Source: Bacteroidota bacterium
GTDB taxonomy: Bacteria; Bacteroidota; Bacteroidia; Flavobacteriales; Crocinitomicaceae
Reading direction: 5' to 3'
NCBI GenBank assembly: GCA_029558435.1
Contig: JAKQEZ010000032.1
Coordinates: 1-15,967, forward strand
Length of the DNA: 15,967 nucleotides
A program made the translations under genes and the position numbers. Shown piece after piece: positions 1 to 6,270 of this stretch (the first letter of the stretch is position 1; each line of letters starts with the position of its first letter). The notes beneath the pieces are model-generated. The model saw only the letters and a program-made list of their open reading frames with translations. It was not told where the DNA came from and did no database searches.

Positions 1-46
1 TTTTTATAAATTGACGATGGATAATTTACAATTGGACAATTATTCG

Positions 47-425
47 TTGAAAAAAGAAGGTTTTATAACGGTGGTGCGGTAGGTTTAATTGGGATTTAGT
101 TGATTATTTTATGACTCTAGGTGTCACCTCCCTTAATCCCTTTCCGCTACTCGGAACAGGCTCTCTAGGAGGGAAACTCGAATCCTTTAAAAAATTACAA
201 TTGCGTTTTTTTAACAAAAGAAGGTTTTGTGACGGTGGTGCGGTAGATTTAATTGGATTTGATTGATTATTTTATGACTCTAGGTGTCACCTCCCTTAAT
301 CCCTTTCCGCTACTCGGAACAGGCTCTCTAGGAGGGAAACTCGAATCCTTTAAAAAATTACAATTGCGTTTTTTTAACAAAAGAAGGTTTTATTACGGTG
401 GTAAGGTAGGATTTGAGGTGGTTTG
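47..425. repeat. Tandem repeat of ~163 bp, two full copies plus partial third
   Basis: Unit A covers about 47-210, unit B 211-373, and a third, partial unit runs from 374 to about 425 before similarity fades. Each unit begins with an AAAAGAAGGTTTT-like stretch. Positions 101-228 and 264-391 are identical over 128 bp; the first ~50 bp of each unit differ by substitutions and one indel. The conserved core has a small hairpin, TTCCG-CTACT-CGGAA (142-156 and 305-319), with pyrimidine-rich sequence to its left and purine-rich sequence (GGAGGGAAACTCG) to its right. A further degraded trace (TTACAATTG at 27-35) precedes unit A. The stretch 1-483 holds no convincing gene. It resembles intergenic repeat elements I recall from Bacteroidota genomes; that recollection is unverified. 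Confidence 0.9.
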
Positions 426-433
426 GGATGGTA

Positions 434-467
434 GAACGCAATGGAAAAACTGCTAGTTTGCGCGTTC
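434..467. other. Inverted repeat downstream of the VanX-like gene
   Basis: GAACGC (434-439) and GCGTTC (462-467) are perfect inverted arms. Nested between them, AAAC (447-450) pairs with GTTT (456-459) around TGCTA. The structure lies 17 bp beyond the stop codon of the minus-strand dipeptidase gene, where a terminator would be expected. No T-run follows on the minus strand, so an intrinsic terminator is not well supported. Confidence 0.3.
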
Positions 468-483
468 ACCGCCAAATCAAAAA

Positions 484-1248
484 CTACTCACACGATGGTT
501 CGGTGAGAACAACTTGATAGCGTTGTTTTACTTCGTCTCTTCTAAATGCATTGAAATGCCACCATTCTGATGGAATATTGATAAACCCTTGACTTTTCAT
601 TACTTTTCGAAGCAAGATGCGGTTGTTGACTTGTACTTGGGTTAATTCTCCAGATGCTAAAAATTGAGCTTCTAAGCTGGGATAGGCAATTTTACGGATA
701 TCGTCGTAACCTGCGCCCATATCTATAGGAACTTTCCGTTCATCTACAATGGTTAAATCAATGGCTGCTCCATAATTGTGTACGCTGTGATTTTTGGGAT
801 TGGAAACAAATTTTACGCGCTCGTGTACTGGAATACTGTCCAAAGCATTCCACATACGTTGTTGCACATCCACTGGGCGAGTTCCGTCATAAACCAACAA
901 ACTCCATTGTGGATGTAGTGTTTTTAAATAGCGTTGTGCCTTTGCCAATCGCTTTGCTACATCTTTCTGTAAATAAACGGTTTGTATGTGCTCATACAAT
1001 TGTTGGTGCATAAAATTATCGGTAGTTGCATATTTTGCATCCACTAAAATGGAAGAATCAACCGATTGGATGGACACAATGTTCATGGTTGCAAAAATGG
1101 AATCAATACATTGTTTTTTGGAAACGGTTATTGGAACATCAGCATTAGGGGGTTCGTTTTGATACGTTCCAACTAAAACACTTTGATTTTCTTGGCTAGA
1201 ACAGGCAATGAACATCAAAAAACAACTTATGTGCAACCATTTTTTCAT
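484..1248 (-). CDS. VanX/DdpX-like D-alanyl-D-alanine dipeptidase, lipoprotein (peptidase M15D)
   Basis: Zinc peptidase expected to split the dipeptide D-Ala-D-Ala, attached to a membrane on the periplasmic side. The 254-residue product begins with a lipoprotein signal (hydrophobic residues 5-15, lipobox FIAC, Cys16), followed by ~50 residues of linker and the M15D domain. Family landmarks are all present: DGTRP (121-125, the active-site Arg), SVHNYGAAID (155-164, zinc ligands His157 and Asp164) and EWWHF (228-232, catalytic Glu228 and zinc ligand His231). VanX and DdpX are about 190-200 residues without the N-terminal extension. The ATG overlaps the stop of the upstream MFS gene by ATGA, suggesting translational coupling. 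No vanH/vanA or regulator genes are nearby, so a role in peptidoglycan or D-Ala recycling is more likely than glycopeptide resistance. Substrate specificity is inferred from the motifs. Confidence 0.88.
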   Translation of the reverse strand: MKKWLHISCFLMFIACSSQENQSVLVGTYQNEPPNADVPITVSKKQCIDSIFATMNIVSIQSVDSSILVDAKYATTDNFMHQQLYEHIQTVYLQKDVAKRLAKAQRYLKTLHPQWSLLVYDGTRPVDVQQRMWNALDSIPVHERVKFVSNPKNHSVHNYGAAIDLTIVDERKVPIDMGAGYDDIRKIAYPSLEAQFLASGELTQVQVNNRILLRKVMKSQGFINIPSEWWHFNAFRRDEVKQRYQVVLTEPSCE

Positions 1249-2501
1249 GCTTGATGATTTTCTTTAATGTCTTTTGATAAATCCAATTTCCTAAAAGTCG
1301 GTGAAATCAAAGCGGTTGTTCCCACAGTCAGCAAGGTCATTACACCTCCAAAAACAACAGCTGTAACAGGTCCCAATAATTTAGCTGCCAACCCACTTTC
1401 AAAAGTACCGAGTTCGTTAGATGAACCAACAAACATTGAATTCACCGAAGAAACACGCCCTTTCATATTTTCTGGGGTGCGCAATTGCAAAATAGTTTGG
1501 CGAATAACCACCGAAACACCATCGGCAACACCACTTAAAAACAAAGCAACCAAAGAAACCCAATAAATGGATGAAAAGCCAAAAGCAATGATGCACAAAC
1601 CAAAAACAAAAACGGCAATCAGCAATTTTTTTCCTGCATTTTTAGCAATGGGCAAATAGGCAGTTGCAATTAACGTAAGGAAAGAACCAACAGCTGGTGC
1701 AGCACGCAGAAAACCAAATCCTTGCGAGCCAACGTGCAAAATATCTTGTGCAAATAAAGGCAACAATGCAACGGCACCACCAAAAAGTACCGCAATCATA
1801 TCCAACGATAGCGCTCCTAAAATTTCTTTGGTTTTAAAAACAAAATTCAATCCTACTTTTAAACTTTGCAATACAGGCTCGCCAATTTTGGGATTTAAAA
1901 TCGGTTTTTTCTCAATTTGCACTAAAAAAATGATGGCTACAAGTGCGCAGAAAAACACAAAACACAGTGACCAATGTACGCCAAATGCATGAATTGCCAA
2001 ACCACCAATGGCAGGTCCGCCCACCGAACCAATTTGCCACACCGAGCTGCTCCACGTTGCCGCATTGGGATACACTTTTTTAGGCACAATCAACGATACC
2101 AACGAAAAAATACTTGGACCAATGAATGAGCGTACAATACCTCCTAAAAATATCAAACAATAAATACCGATTAAAATTGTGGTTTGTGCATAATTTTCAA
2201 GTACTTGGGGCAAGGTCAACACAAACAATCCAAAACTAATGCAACTAAAAGCAATAATGCACAGGAGCAACAAATTACGTTTTTCACGTTGATCCACAAT
2301 ATGGCCAGCAAATAAAGCCATAGAAAGTGCCGGAATTATTTCTGCCAAACCAATCAACCCCAACGAAAACGGGTCTTTGGTCATAACATAAACTTGCCAT
2401 TCGATGATGATAAATTGCATGCTCCAAGCAAAGATGAGTGCAAATCGCACCACCATAAACAATCGAAATTCTTTATATTTGAGCGCGGCGTATGGATCCA
2501 A
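1245..2501 (-). CDS. MFS transporter, TTG start
   Basis: A 418-residue, strongly hydrophobic protein with about 12 predicted membrane helices, the size of a standard major facilitator. The loop after helix 2 has a motif-A-like GHIVDQREKR (66-75). The N-terminus MDPYAALKYKEFRLF is the usual beginning for this Bacteroidota MFS subgroup. The start codon is TTG (2501-2499); upstream the frame has no ATG or GTG before a stop, so TTG is the only reasonable start. It is the first gene of a two-gene operon, its TGA overlapping the ATG of the dipeptidase gene. A TAnnTTTG box (2540-2547, minus strand) lies about 38 bp before the start. The substrate cannot be read from the sequence; export of a drug or metabolite, or uptake of a peptide, are both possible. 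Confidence 0.88.
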   Translation of the reverse strand: MDPYAALKYKEFRLFMVVRFALIFAWSMQFIIIEWQVYVMTKDPFSLGLIGLAEIIPALSMALFAGHIVDQREKRNLLLLCIIAFSCISFGLFVLTLPQVLENYAQTTILIGIYCLIFLGGIVRSFIGPSIFSLVSLIVPKKVYPNAATWSSSVWQIGSVGGPAIGGLAIHAFGVHWSLCFVFFCALVAIIFLVQIEKKPILNPKIGEPVLQSLKVGLNFVFKTKEILGALSLDMIAVLFGGAVALLPLFAQDILHVGSQGFGFLRAAPAVGSFLTLIATAYLPIAKNAGKKLLIAVFVFGLCIIAFGFSSIYWVSLVALFLSGVADGVSVVIRQTILQLRTPENMKGRVSSVNSMFVGSSNELGTFESGLAAKLLGPVTAVVFGGVMTLLTVGTTALISPTFRKLDLSKDIKENHQA

Positions 2502-2539
2502 TTTGAATGATTTTACAACACTAAAAATAAATTGTGTTA

Positions 2540-2547
2540 CAAAAGTA
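2540..2547 (-). promoter_or_regulatory. Putative -7 box (TACTTTTG) of the MFS-dipeptidase operon
   Basis: Read on the minus strand this is TACTTTTG, a full match to the Bacteroidota -7 consensus TAnnTTTG, 38 bp before the TTG start of the MFS gene. No TTG at the usual 17-23 bp spacing was found upstream, so the -33 element is weak or absent. Confidence 0.45.
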
Positions 2548-2609
2548 AGATTTTAGAGACTACCGCTGACATTTTATCAACTTTTTAAAAATCCAACCAA
2601 TTAAAAGCC

Positions 2610-2617
2610 TATCTTTG
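2610..2617 (+). promoter_or_regulatory. Putative -7 box (TATCTTTG) of the aminotransferase gene
   Basis: TATCTTTG is a full match to TAnnTTTG and is followed by CA, as is common in Bacteroidota promoters. It ends 20 bp before the ATG at 2638, giving a leader of under 20 nt. The -33 region is a T-rich/A-rich tract (2582-2592) without a clear TTTG. Confidence 0.6.
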
Positions 2618-2637
2618 CAGTCTAAAAAAATAGAGTT

Positions 2638-3873
2638 ATGCCCAATTTATCACACAAGGCGACAGATATGCCAGCTTCTCCGATTAGAAGATTGGTTCCA
2701 TTTGCAGATAAAGCACAAGCAAAAGGTGTAAAGATTTACCATTTAAACATTGGTCAACCCGACATAAAAACACCTACAACAGCCATAACGGCGATGAAAA
2801 ATGCTAACATTGACGTTTTAGAATACAGTCACTCGGCTGGAATTGCATCGTATCGCAACAAATTGGCTGCATATTACCAAAAAATAGGCATCAATGTTAC
2901 GGCAGATGATTTAATTGTTACTGTTGGTGGTTCAGAAGCCATAACTTTTGGATTTATGACAGCGTGCAATCCTGGTGATGAAGTGATTATTCCAGAACCG
3001 TTTTATGCAAATTACAACGGATTTGCAGTCATGTCGGAAGTGAAAATTGTTCCTGTTACTGCGCACATAGAAGATGGTTTTGCACTACCTTCAATTGCAG
3101 AAATTGAGAAAAAAATCACTCCAAAAACAAAGGCAATTGTTATTTGCAATCCGGGCAATCCGACTGGATATTTGTACAGCAAAGAAGAATTGGAGCAATT
3201 AGCTGCTATTGTAAAAAAACACAACATCTTTTTATTTGCCGATGAGGTTTACCGTGAATTTTGTTACGACGGAGCCACACCCCATTCGGTAATGAATTTA
3301 GAAGGCATTGAAGAAAATGCCATCATGATTGACTCTGTTTCAAAACGTTATTCCATGTGTGGTGCTCGCATTGGTGTAATTGTTTCAAAAAACAAAGCGT
3401 TCATGGCAAGTGTAATGAAGTTTGCGCAAGCTCGATTATCTCCTCCAACTATTGAACAAATTGGTGCAGAAGCAGCGTTGGACACTCCACAATCCTATTT
3501 TGATGAAGTGATTGCAGAATACGTAGAAAGAAGAAACATTTTAGTAGATGGCTTGAACAACATTCCAGGTGTTTTTTGTCCAAAACCTAGAGGTGCTTTT
3601 TACTGCGTGGCGCAATTCCCAATTGATGATGCCGATAAATTTTGTCAATGGTTGTTGGAAGATTTTGAATACAACGGTCAAACAGTGATGATGGCTCCAG
3701 CAACAGGTTTTTATTCAACCAAAGGAATTGGCACGAATCAAGTTCGTTTGGCGTATGTGTTAAACAAAGAGTCGTTAACCAATGCTATTGCATGCTTAAA
3801 AGTGGCTTTGGAGCAATATCCGGGAAGAACAGAAGTTCAAGCAGCAACAAAAACACTTTCTTCTATCGGCTAA
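2638..3873 (+). CDS. Pyridoxal-phosphate-dependent aminotransferase (class I/II, aspartate aminotransferase fold)
   Basis: Cytoplasmic enzyme moving an amino group between an amino acid and a 2-oxo acid through PLP. The 411-residue protein has the fold-type I landmarks in order: GQPD near residue 39, GGSEA (97-101) at the phosphate-binding loop, NPGNPTG (171-177) with the cofactor-contacting Asn, ADEVY (201-205) with the Asp that holds the pyridine nitrogen, SVSKRYSMCGARIG (233-246) with Schiff-base Lys236 and a phosphate-binding Arg, and Arg370 (NQVRLAY) for the substrate carboxylate. The ATG at 2638 sits just downstream of a perfect -7 box; Met11 is a possible alternative start. It is a single-gene unit, divergent from the MFS operon. 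The amino acid substrate (Asp, aromatic or other) cannot be settled from motifs. Confidence 0.92.
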   Translation: MPNLSHKATDMPASPIRRLVPFADKAQAKGVKIYHLNIGQPDIKTPTTAITAMKNANIDVLEYSHSAGIASYRNKLAAYYQKIGINVTADDLIVTVGGSEAITFGFMTACNPGDEVIIPEPFYANYNGFAVMSEVKIVPVTAHIEDGFALPSIAEIEKKITPKTKAIVICNPGNPTGYLYSKEELEQLAAIVKKHNIFLFADEVYREFCYDGATPHSVMNLEGIEENAIMIDSVSKRYSMCGARIGVIVSKNKAFMASVMKFAQARLSPPTIEQIGAEAALDTPQSYFDEVIAEYVERRNILVDGLNNIPGVFCPKPRGAFYCVAQFPIDDADKFCQWLLEDFEYNGQTVMMAPATGFYSTKGIGTNQVRLAYVLNKESLTNAIACLKVALEQYPGRTEVQAATKTLSSIG

Positions 3874-3939
3874 TAATCACGCAGATAGAGGAGTTATTAA
3901 CAACGGAATTTTTAAAAGTTAAAAAAATAAAGCTAGAAA

Positions 3940-3971
3940 TTTGGATATGTGCAGAATAATAACTTAATTTG
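3940..3971 (+). promoter_or_regulatory. Putative promoter of the rpmB-rpmG-DUF4295 operon
   Basis: TTTG (3940-3943), a 20 bp spacer and TTAATTTG (3964-3971) match the Bacteroidota -33/-7 pattern TTTG-N19-TAnnTTTG with one mismatch in the -7 box. The predicted start of transcription, near 3974-3978, leaves a leader of roughly 35 nt before rpmB. Confidence 0.6.
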
Positions 3972-4011
3972 CACCCCATTTTAGAATTTTTAGGATTAAT
4001 ACAATTAAGAA

Positions 4012-4248
4012 ATGTCAAAAGTTTGTCAACTTACAGGAAAGTCGGTAATGGTAGGAAATAATGTTTCTCACTCAAACCGCAAAACAAAAAGAAGATTTTT
4101 ACCAAACTTGGTAGTAAAAAAATTTTATCTTCCAGAAGAAGATCGTTTCATCACGTTGAAGATTTCTACTTCAGCATTGAGAACGGTAAATAAAAAAGGA
4201 ATTAGCGCGTGTGTAAAAGAAGCACGTGAAAAAGGATATTTAAAATAA
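4012..4248 (+). CDS. rpmB: 50S ribosomal protein bL28
   Basis: Small basic protein (78 residues) of the large ribosomal subunit. The N-terminus SKVCQLTGK with the following [16 protein letters not shown] segment is the characteristic L28 signature, and the [13 protein letters not shown] stretch (51-63) the second conserved block. Only Cys5 and Cys67 are present and no CxxC pair is seen, so this is the zinc-free (C-minus) form. It is the first gene of a conserved Bacteroidota cluster, followed 54 bp later by rpmG. The start is preceded by A-rich sequence with no Shine-Dalgarno motif, as usual in this phylum. Confidence 0.97.
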   Translation: MSKVCQLTGKSVMVGNNVSHSNRKTKRRFLPNLVVKKFYLPEEDRFITLKISTSALRTVNKKGISACVKEAREKGYLK

Positions 4249-4302
4249 TATAATCCGGCTTCCCAGAAGATGCTTAAAGGGTAAGGCGTAAACAATTAGA
4301 AA

Positions 4303-4488
4303 ATGGCAAAGTCAAAAGAAAATAGAATTCAAGTTATTCTTGAGTGCACAGAGCACAAAGAATCAGGAATGCCGGGAACTTCTCGTTATATCACAACGAA
4401 GAATAGAAAAAACACACCGGACAGAATTGAAATTAAAAAATACAATCCTATTTTGAAACGTTACACGGTTCATAAGGAGATTAAATAA
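4303..4488 (+). CDS. rpmG: 50S ribosomal protein bL33
   Basis: A 61-residue basic protein of the large subunit, near the E site. The segments [12 protein letters not shown] (8-19) and [20 protein letters not shown] (28-47, the classic ITxKNRxNTPxRLExxKY signature) identify L33. A single Cys15 is present instead of two CxxC pairs, so it is the zinc-independent form. It lies between rpmB and the DUF4295 gene, with a 9 bp gap to the latter, and presumably shares their transcript. Confidence 0.97.
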   Translation: MAKSKENRIQVILECTEHKESGMPGTSRYITTKNRKNTPDRIEIKKYNPILKRYTVHKEIK

Positions 4489-4497
4489 GATTGAATC

Positions 4498-4650
4498 ATG
4501 GCAAAGAAAGTAGTAGCATCACTTCAAAAAGGTGGAGGTAAGGCTCACACAAAAGTGATTAAAATGTCTAAAAACGCAAAAGGAACTTATTCATTCAAAG
4601 AAGAAGTAGTTCTTAACGAGAAAGTTAAGGAGTGGTTTGACAAAAACTAA
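4498..4650 (+). CDS. DUF4295 small basic protein, possible ribosomal protein bL38
   Basis: ATG at 4498 to TAA at 4648-4650 encodes 50 residues: MAKKVVASLQKGGGKAHTK at the start, a central TYSFKEEVVLNE (33-44) and a C-terminal KEWFDKN. It is rich in Lys (13 of 50) and has no membrane segment or signal. This is the short protein known as DUF4295, found in Bacteroidota directly after rpmG. Its place in a ribosomal protein operon and its composition indicate a ribosomal role. A new ribosomal protein named bL38 was reported in the Flavobacterium johnsoniae 70S structure; I believe this is the same family, but that mapping is from memory and unverified. The gene lies 9 bp after rpmG and is followed by a strong hairpin. 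Confidence 0.85.
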   Translation: MAKKVVASLQKGGGKAHTKVIKMSKNAKGTYSFKEEVVLNEKVKEWFDKN

Positions 4651-4677
4651 TTCTTAATTGATAAATTCTAAAAGATT

Positions 4678-4709
4678 AGCTTTCATTCTATTGTTGAGTG
4701 AAAGCTTTT
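4678..4709 (+). terminator. Intrinsic terminator-like hairpin between the DUF4295 gene and ftsY
   Basis: Arms AGCTTTCATTC (4678-4688) and GAGTGAAAGCT (4696-4706) pair over 11 bp with one G-T pair around a 7 nt loop, and run into TTTT followed by a T-rich stretch (4707-4718). It starts 27 bp after the stop of the DUF4295 gene and ends 14 bp before the ftsY ATG. It should end the ribosomal protein transcript, or limit readthrough into ftsY. Confidence 0.7.
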
Positions 4710-4723
4710 GTTATATTTAAACT

Positions 4724-5674
4724 ATGGCTTTTTTCGGTTTATTTTCAAAAGAAAAAAAAGAATCTTTGGACAAAGGTTTGGAGAAAACAAAACAAAGTTT
4801 TTTATCCAAGCTGGCACGCACCATTGTCGGAAAATCAAAAGTTGACGACGAAGTATTGGACAACCTTGAAGAAGTATTGATTACTTCTGACGTGGGTGTA
4901 GAAACAACGTTAAAAATTATTGAGCGCATTGAAGAACGTGTTGCCAGAGATAAAGTTTTGGGAGCAGATGAATTAAATTCTATCTTAAAAGAGGAAATTG
5001 CTGCCCTTTTGGAAGAAAATAAATCAACGGATGGAACTAATTTTGAGGTTGAGAAAAAAGACGGACTTCCACACGTTGTAATGGTGGTGGGAGTTAATGG
5101 TGTTGGAAAAACAACTACCATCGGAAAATTAGCACATCAATATAAACAAGCCGGAAAAAAAGTCGTTTTAGGTGCAGCCGATACGTTTAGAGCAGCAGCA
5201 GTTGATCAATTAATTATATGGTCGGAGCGCGTTGGTGTTCCAATTGTTCAACAAGGAATGGGTGCCGACCCCGCATCGGTGGCATTTGACACGTTGCAAT
5301 CGGCAAAATCTCAAAATGCAGATATCGTTTTCATTGATACGGCGGGTCGCTTGCACAACAAAGTTAACTTGATGAACGAGTTATCAAAAATCAAACGGGT
5401 GATGGACAAAGTCATTCCAGGCGCTCCACACGAAGTTTTGTTGGTTTTGGACGGCTCAACAGGTCAAAACGCTTATGAACAAGCCAAACAATTTTCTTTG
5501 GCAACAGACATTACAGCACTTGCCATTACCAAATTAGACGGCACAGCCAAAGGTGGTGTGGTGATTGGCATTTCTGACCAAATGAAAATCCCAGTAAAAT
5601 ACATCGGTGTGGGTGAAAAAATGGAAGATTTACAAGTGTTTGACAAAAAAGAATTTGTTGACTCGTTGTTTTAA
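4724..5674 (+). CDS. ftsY: FtsY, signal recognition particle receptor GTPase
   Basis: Membrane-associated GTPase that docks SRP-ribosome complexes at the Sec translocon. The 316-residue protein has a short, Lys-rich N-terminus and helical N domain (about 1-100), then the NG GTPase domain: P-loop GVNGVGKT (123-130), DTFRAAA (153-159), DTAGR (205-209), TKLDGTAKGG (269-278) and the closing GVGEK motif (295-299). It lacks the long acidic A domain of E. coli FtsY, as is normal in Bacteroidota. The ATG lies 14 bp after a terminator-like hairpin; a weak -7-like TATATTTA (4712-4719) would put the transcript start at or next to the ATG. Expression by partial readthrough from the ribosomal protein promoter is the simpler explanation. 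Confidence 0.97.
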   Translation: MAFFGLFSKEKKESLDKGLEKTKQSFLSKLARTIVGKSKVDDEVLDNLEEVLITSDVGVETTLKIIERIEERVARDKVLGADELNSILKEEIAALLEENKSTDGTNFEVEKKDGLPHVVMVVGVNGVGKTTTIGKLAHQYKQAGKKVVLGAADTFRAAAVDQLIIWSERVGVPIVQQGMGADPASVAFDTLQSAKSQNADIVFIDTAGRLHNKVNLMNELSKIKRVMDKVIPGAPHEVLLVLDGSTGQNAYEQAKQFSLATDITALAITKLDGTAKGGVVIGISDQMKIPVKYIGVGEKMEDLQVFDKKEFVDSLF

Positions 5675-5749
5675 ACATTACGCTTGTACCCCCCTTTTTT
5701 ATTACCAGTAATTATTTCTCATTGAATGCAGAAATCAAAAAACTATACG

Positions 5750-5757
5750 TAATTTTG
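5750..5757 (+). promoter_or_regulatory. Putative -7 box (TAATTTTG) of the DUF420-like gene
   Basis: Full match to TAnnTTTG, ending 25 bp before the ATG at 5783. The nearest upstream TTG (5722-5724) is 25 bp away, longer than the usual spacer, so the -33 element is uncertain. Confidence 0.5.
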
Positions 5758-5782
5758 ATACCAATTTTTAATAAACTACAAT

Positions 5783-6235
5783 ATGAATCTAGCAATTATC
5801 ATTATGACTACGGTGTTAGTCATTACATTATTCTCTCCAATTGGTGTATACTTAGGTATAAATGCAGCTAAAAAAAAGAATCTAAAATCTCATCGCAAAA
5901 TACAAAACGTAATTTTTATTATTTGTGTTTTGGGAGTATTAGTGTTAGAGGGGTTAATTAAATCTGTCGGAGGCTCTGGTAGCTTGGCTTCCCAAAGCGA
6001 TTATTACGAAACTAATTTCTTTAAATACACCTTATTTTCACATATAATTGTTGCCATTTTATCCTATTTAATTTGGGCCATTTTAATTGTAGTTTCAAAT
6101 ATTGCTTATACCAAAAGTCTTCCTGGTAAATTGTCAAATTTCCATAAAATTGTTGGCTTTGTAATTTTTATTGGACTTGTCTACACAGCAATAACTGCAC
6201 TCTTGGTATATTTAATGACATTGAATTTAATTTAA
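5783..6235 (+). CDS. Four-helix membrane protein, DUF420-like
   Basis: A 150-residue hydrophobic protein with about four membrane helices (roughly 5-27, 42-59, 83-108, 121-146). A short cytoplasmic-looking KKKNLKSHRK follows helix 1. Histidines at helix borders, His37 (SHRK), His87 (FSHIIVA) and His121 (FHK), and the C-terminal VYTAITALLVYLM resemble DUF420 (COG2322), whose members carry conserved histidines in similar places and are often linked to respiratory or cytochrome oxidase genes. No such genes are adjacent: ftsY lies upstream, and dacB converges from the other side with a 35 bp gap. It has its own promoter box. The family assignment is tentative, and no function is claimed. Confidence 0.6.
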   Translation: MNLAIIIMTTVLVITLFSPIGVYLGINAAKKKNLKSHRKIQNVIFIICVLGVLVLEGLIKSVGGSGSLASQSDYYETNFFKYTLFSHIIVAILSYLIWAILIVVSNIAYTKSLPGKLSNFHKIVGFVIFIGLVYTAITALLVYLMTLNLI

Positions 6236-6270
6236 GTAGTTATTTTAAAATACCAGAGAACAAGAGTTAG

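Noticed and set aside
111..190. tRNA-like sequence (CTCGAATCC resembles part of a T-arm)
   Set aside because: No acceptor stem, D-arm or anticodon arm could be assembled around it on either strand.
1..425. CRISPR array
   Set aside because: The repeated unit is ~163 bp in direct tandem, with no short repeats separated by unique spacers and no cas genes.
253..456. A 67-codon plus-strand open frame across the tandem repeat
   Set aside because: It begins in unit B, runs through its non-coding core into the partial third unit and then unique sequence. Its residues are a translation of the repeat, with no signal, domain or promoter to support a protein.
484..1248. Glycopeptide resistance locus
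   Set aside because: Only a VanX-like protein is present, with a lipoprotein signal and no vanH, D-Ala-D-Lac ligase or VanRS genes nearby.
1267..1566. A 99-codon plus-strand frame inside the MFS gene
   Set aside because: It is antisense to a clear transporter gene and shows only low-complexity residues.
3871..3899. TAATAA/TTATTA inverted repeat after the aminotransferase gene, as a terminator
   Set aside because: A six-pair all-A/T stem with a 17 nt loop and no T-run is too weak to call.
4717..5121. A 134-codon minus-strand frame inside ftsY
   Set aside because: It lies antisense to the conserved FtsY N and G regions; Ser/Thr-rich composition is typical of the complement of Lys/Glu codons.
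5689..5700. CCCCCCTTTTTT after ftsY as a terminator
   Set aside because: There is no upstream G-rich arm to form a hairpin; the run alone is not evidence of termination.
5868..5880. Run of eight A (AAA AAA AAG) in the DUF420-like gene as a frameshift site
   Set aside because: The zero frame continues as a full-length membrane protein and the shifted frames offer no plausible extension.
6241..6252. Palindrome TATTTTAAAATA between the convergent DUF420-like and dacB genes
   Set aside because: It is a perfect 12 bp palindrome but all A/T with no loop, common by chance in such AT-rich DNA. No terminator or operator function could be supported.
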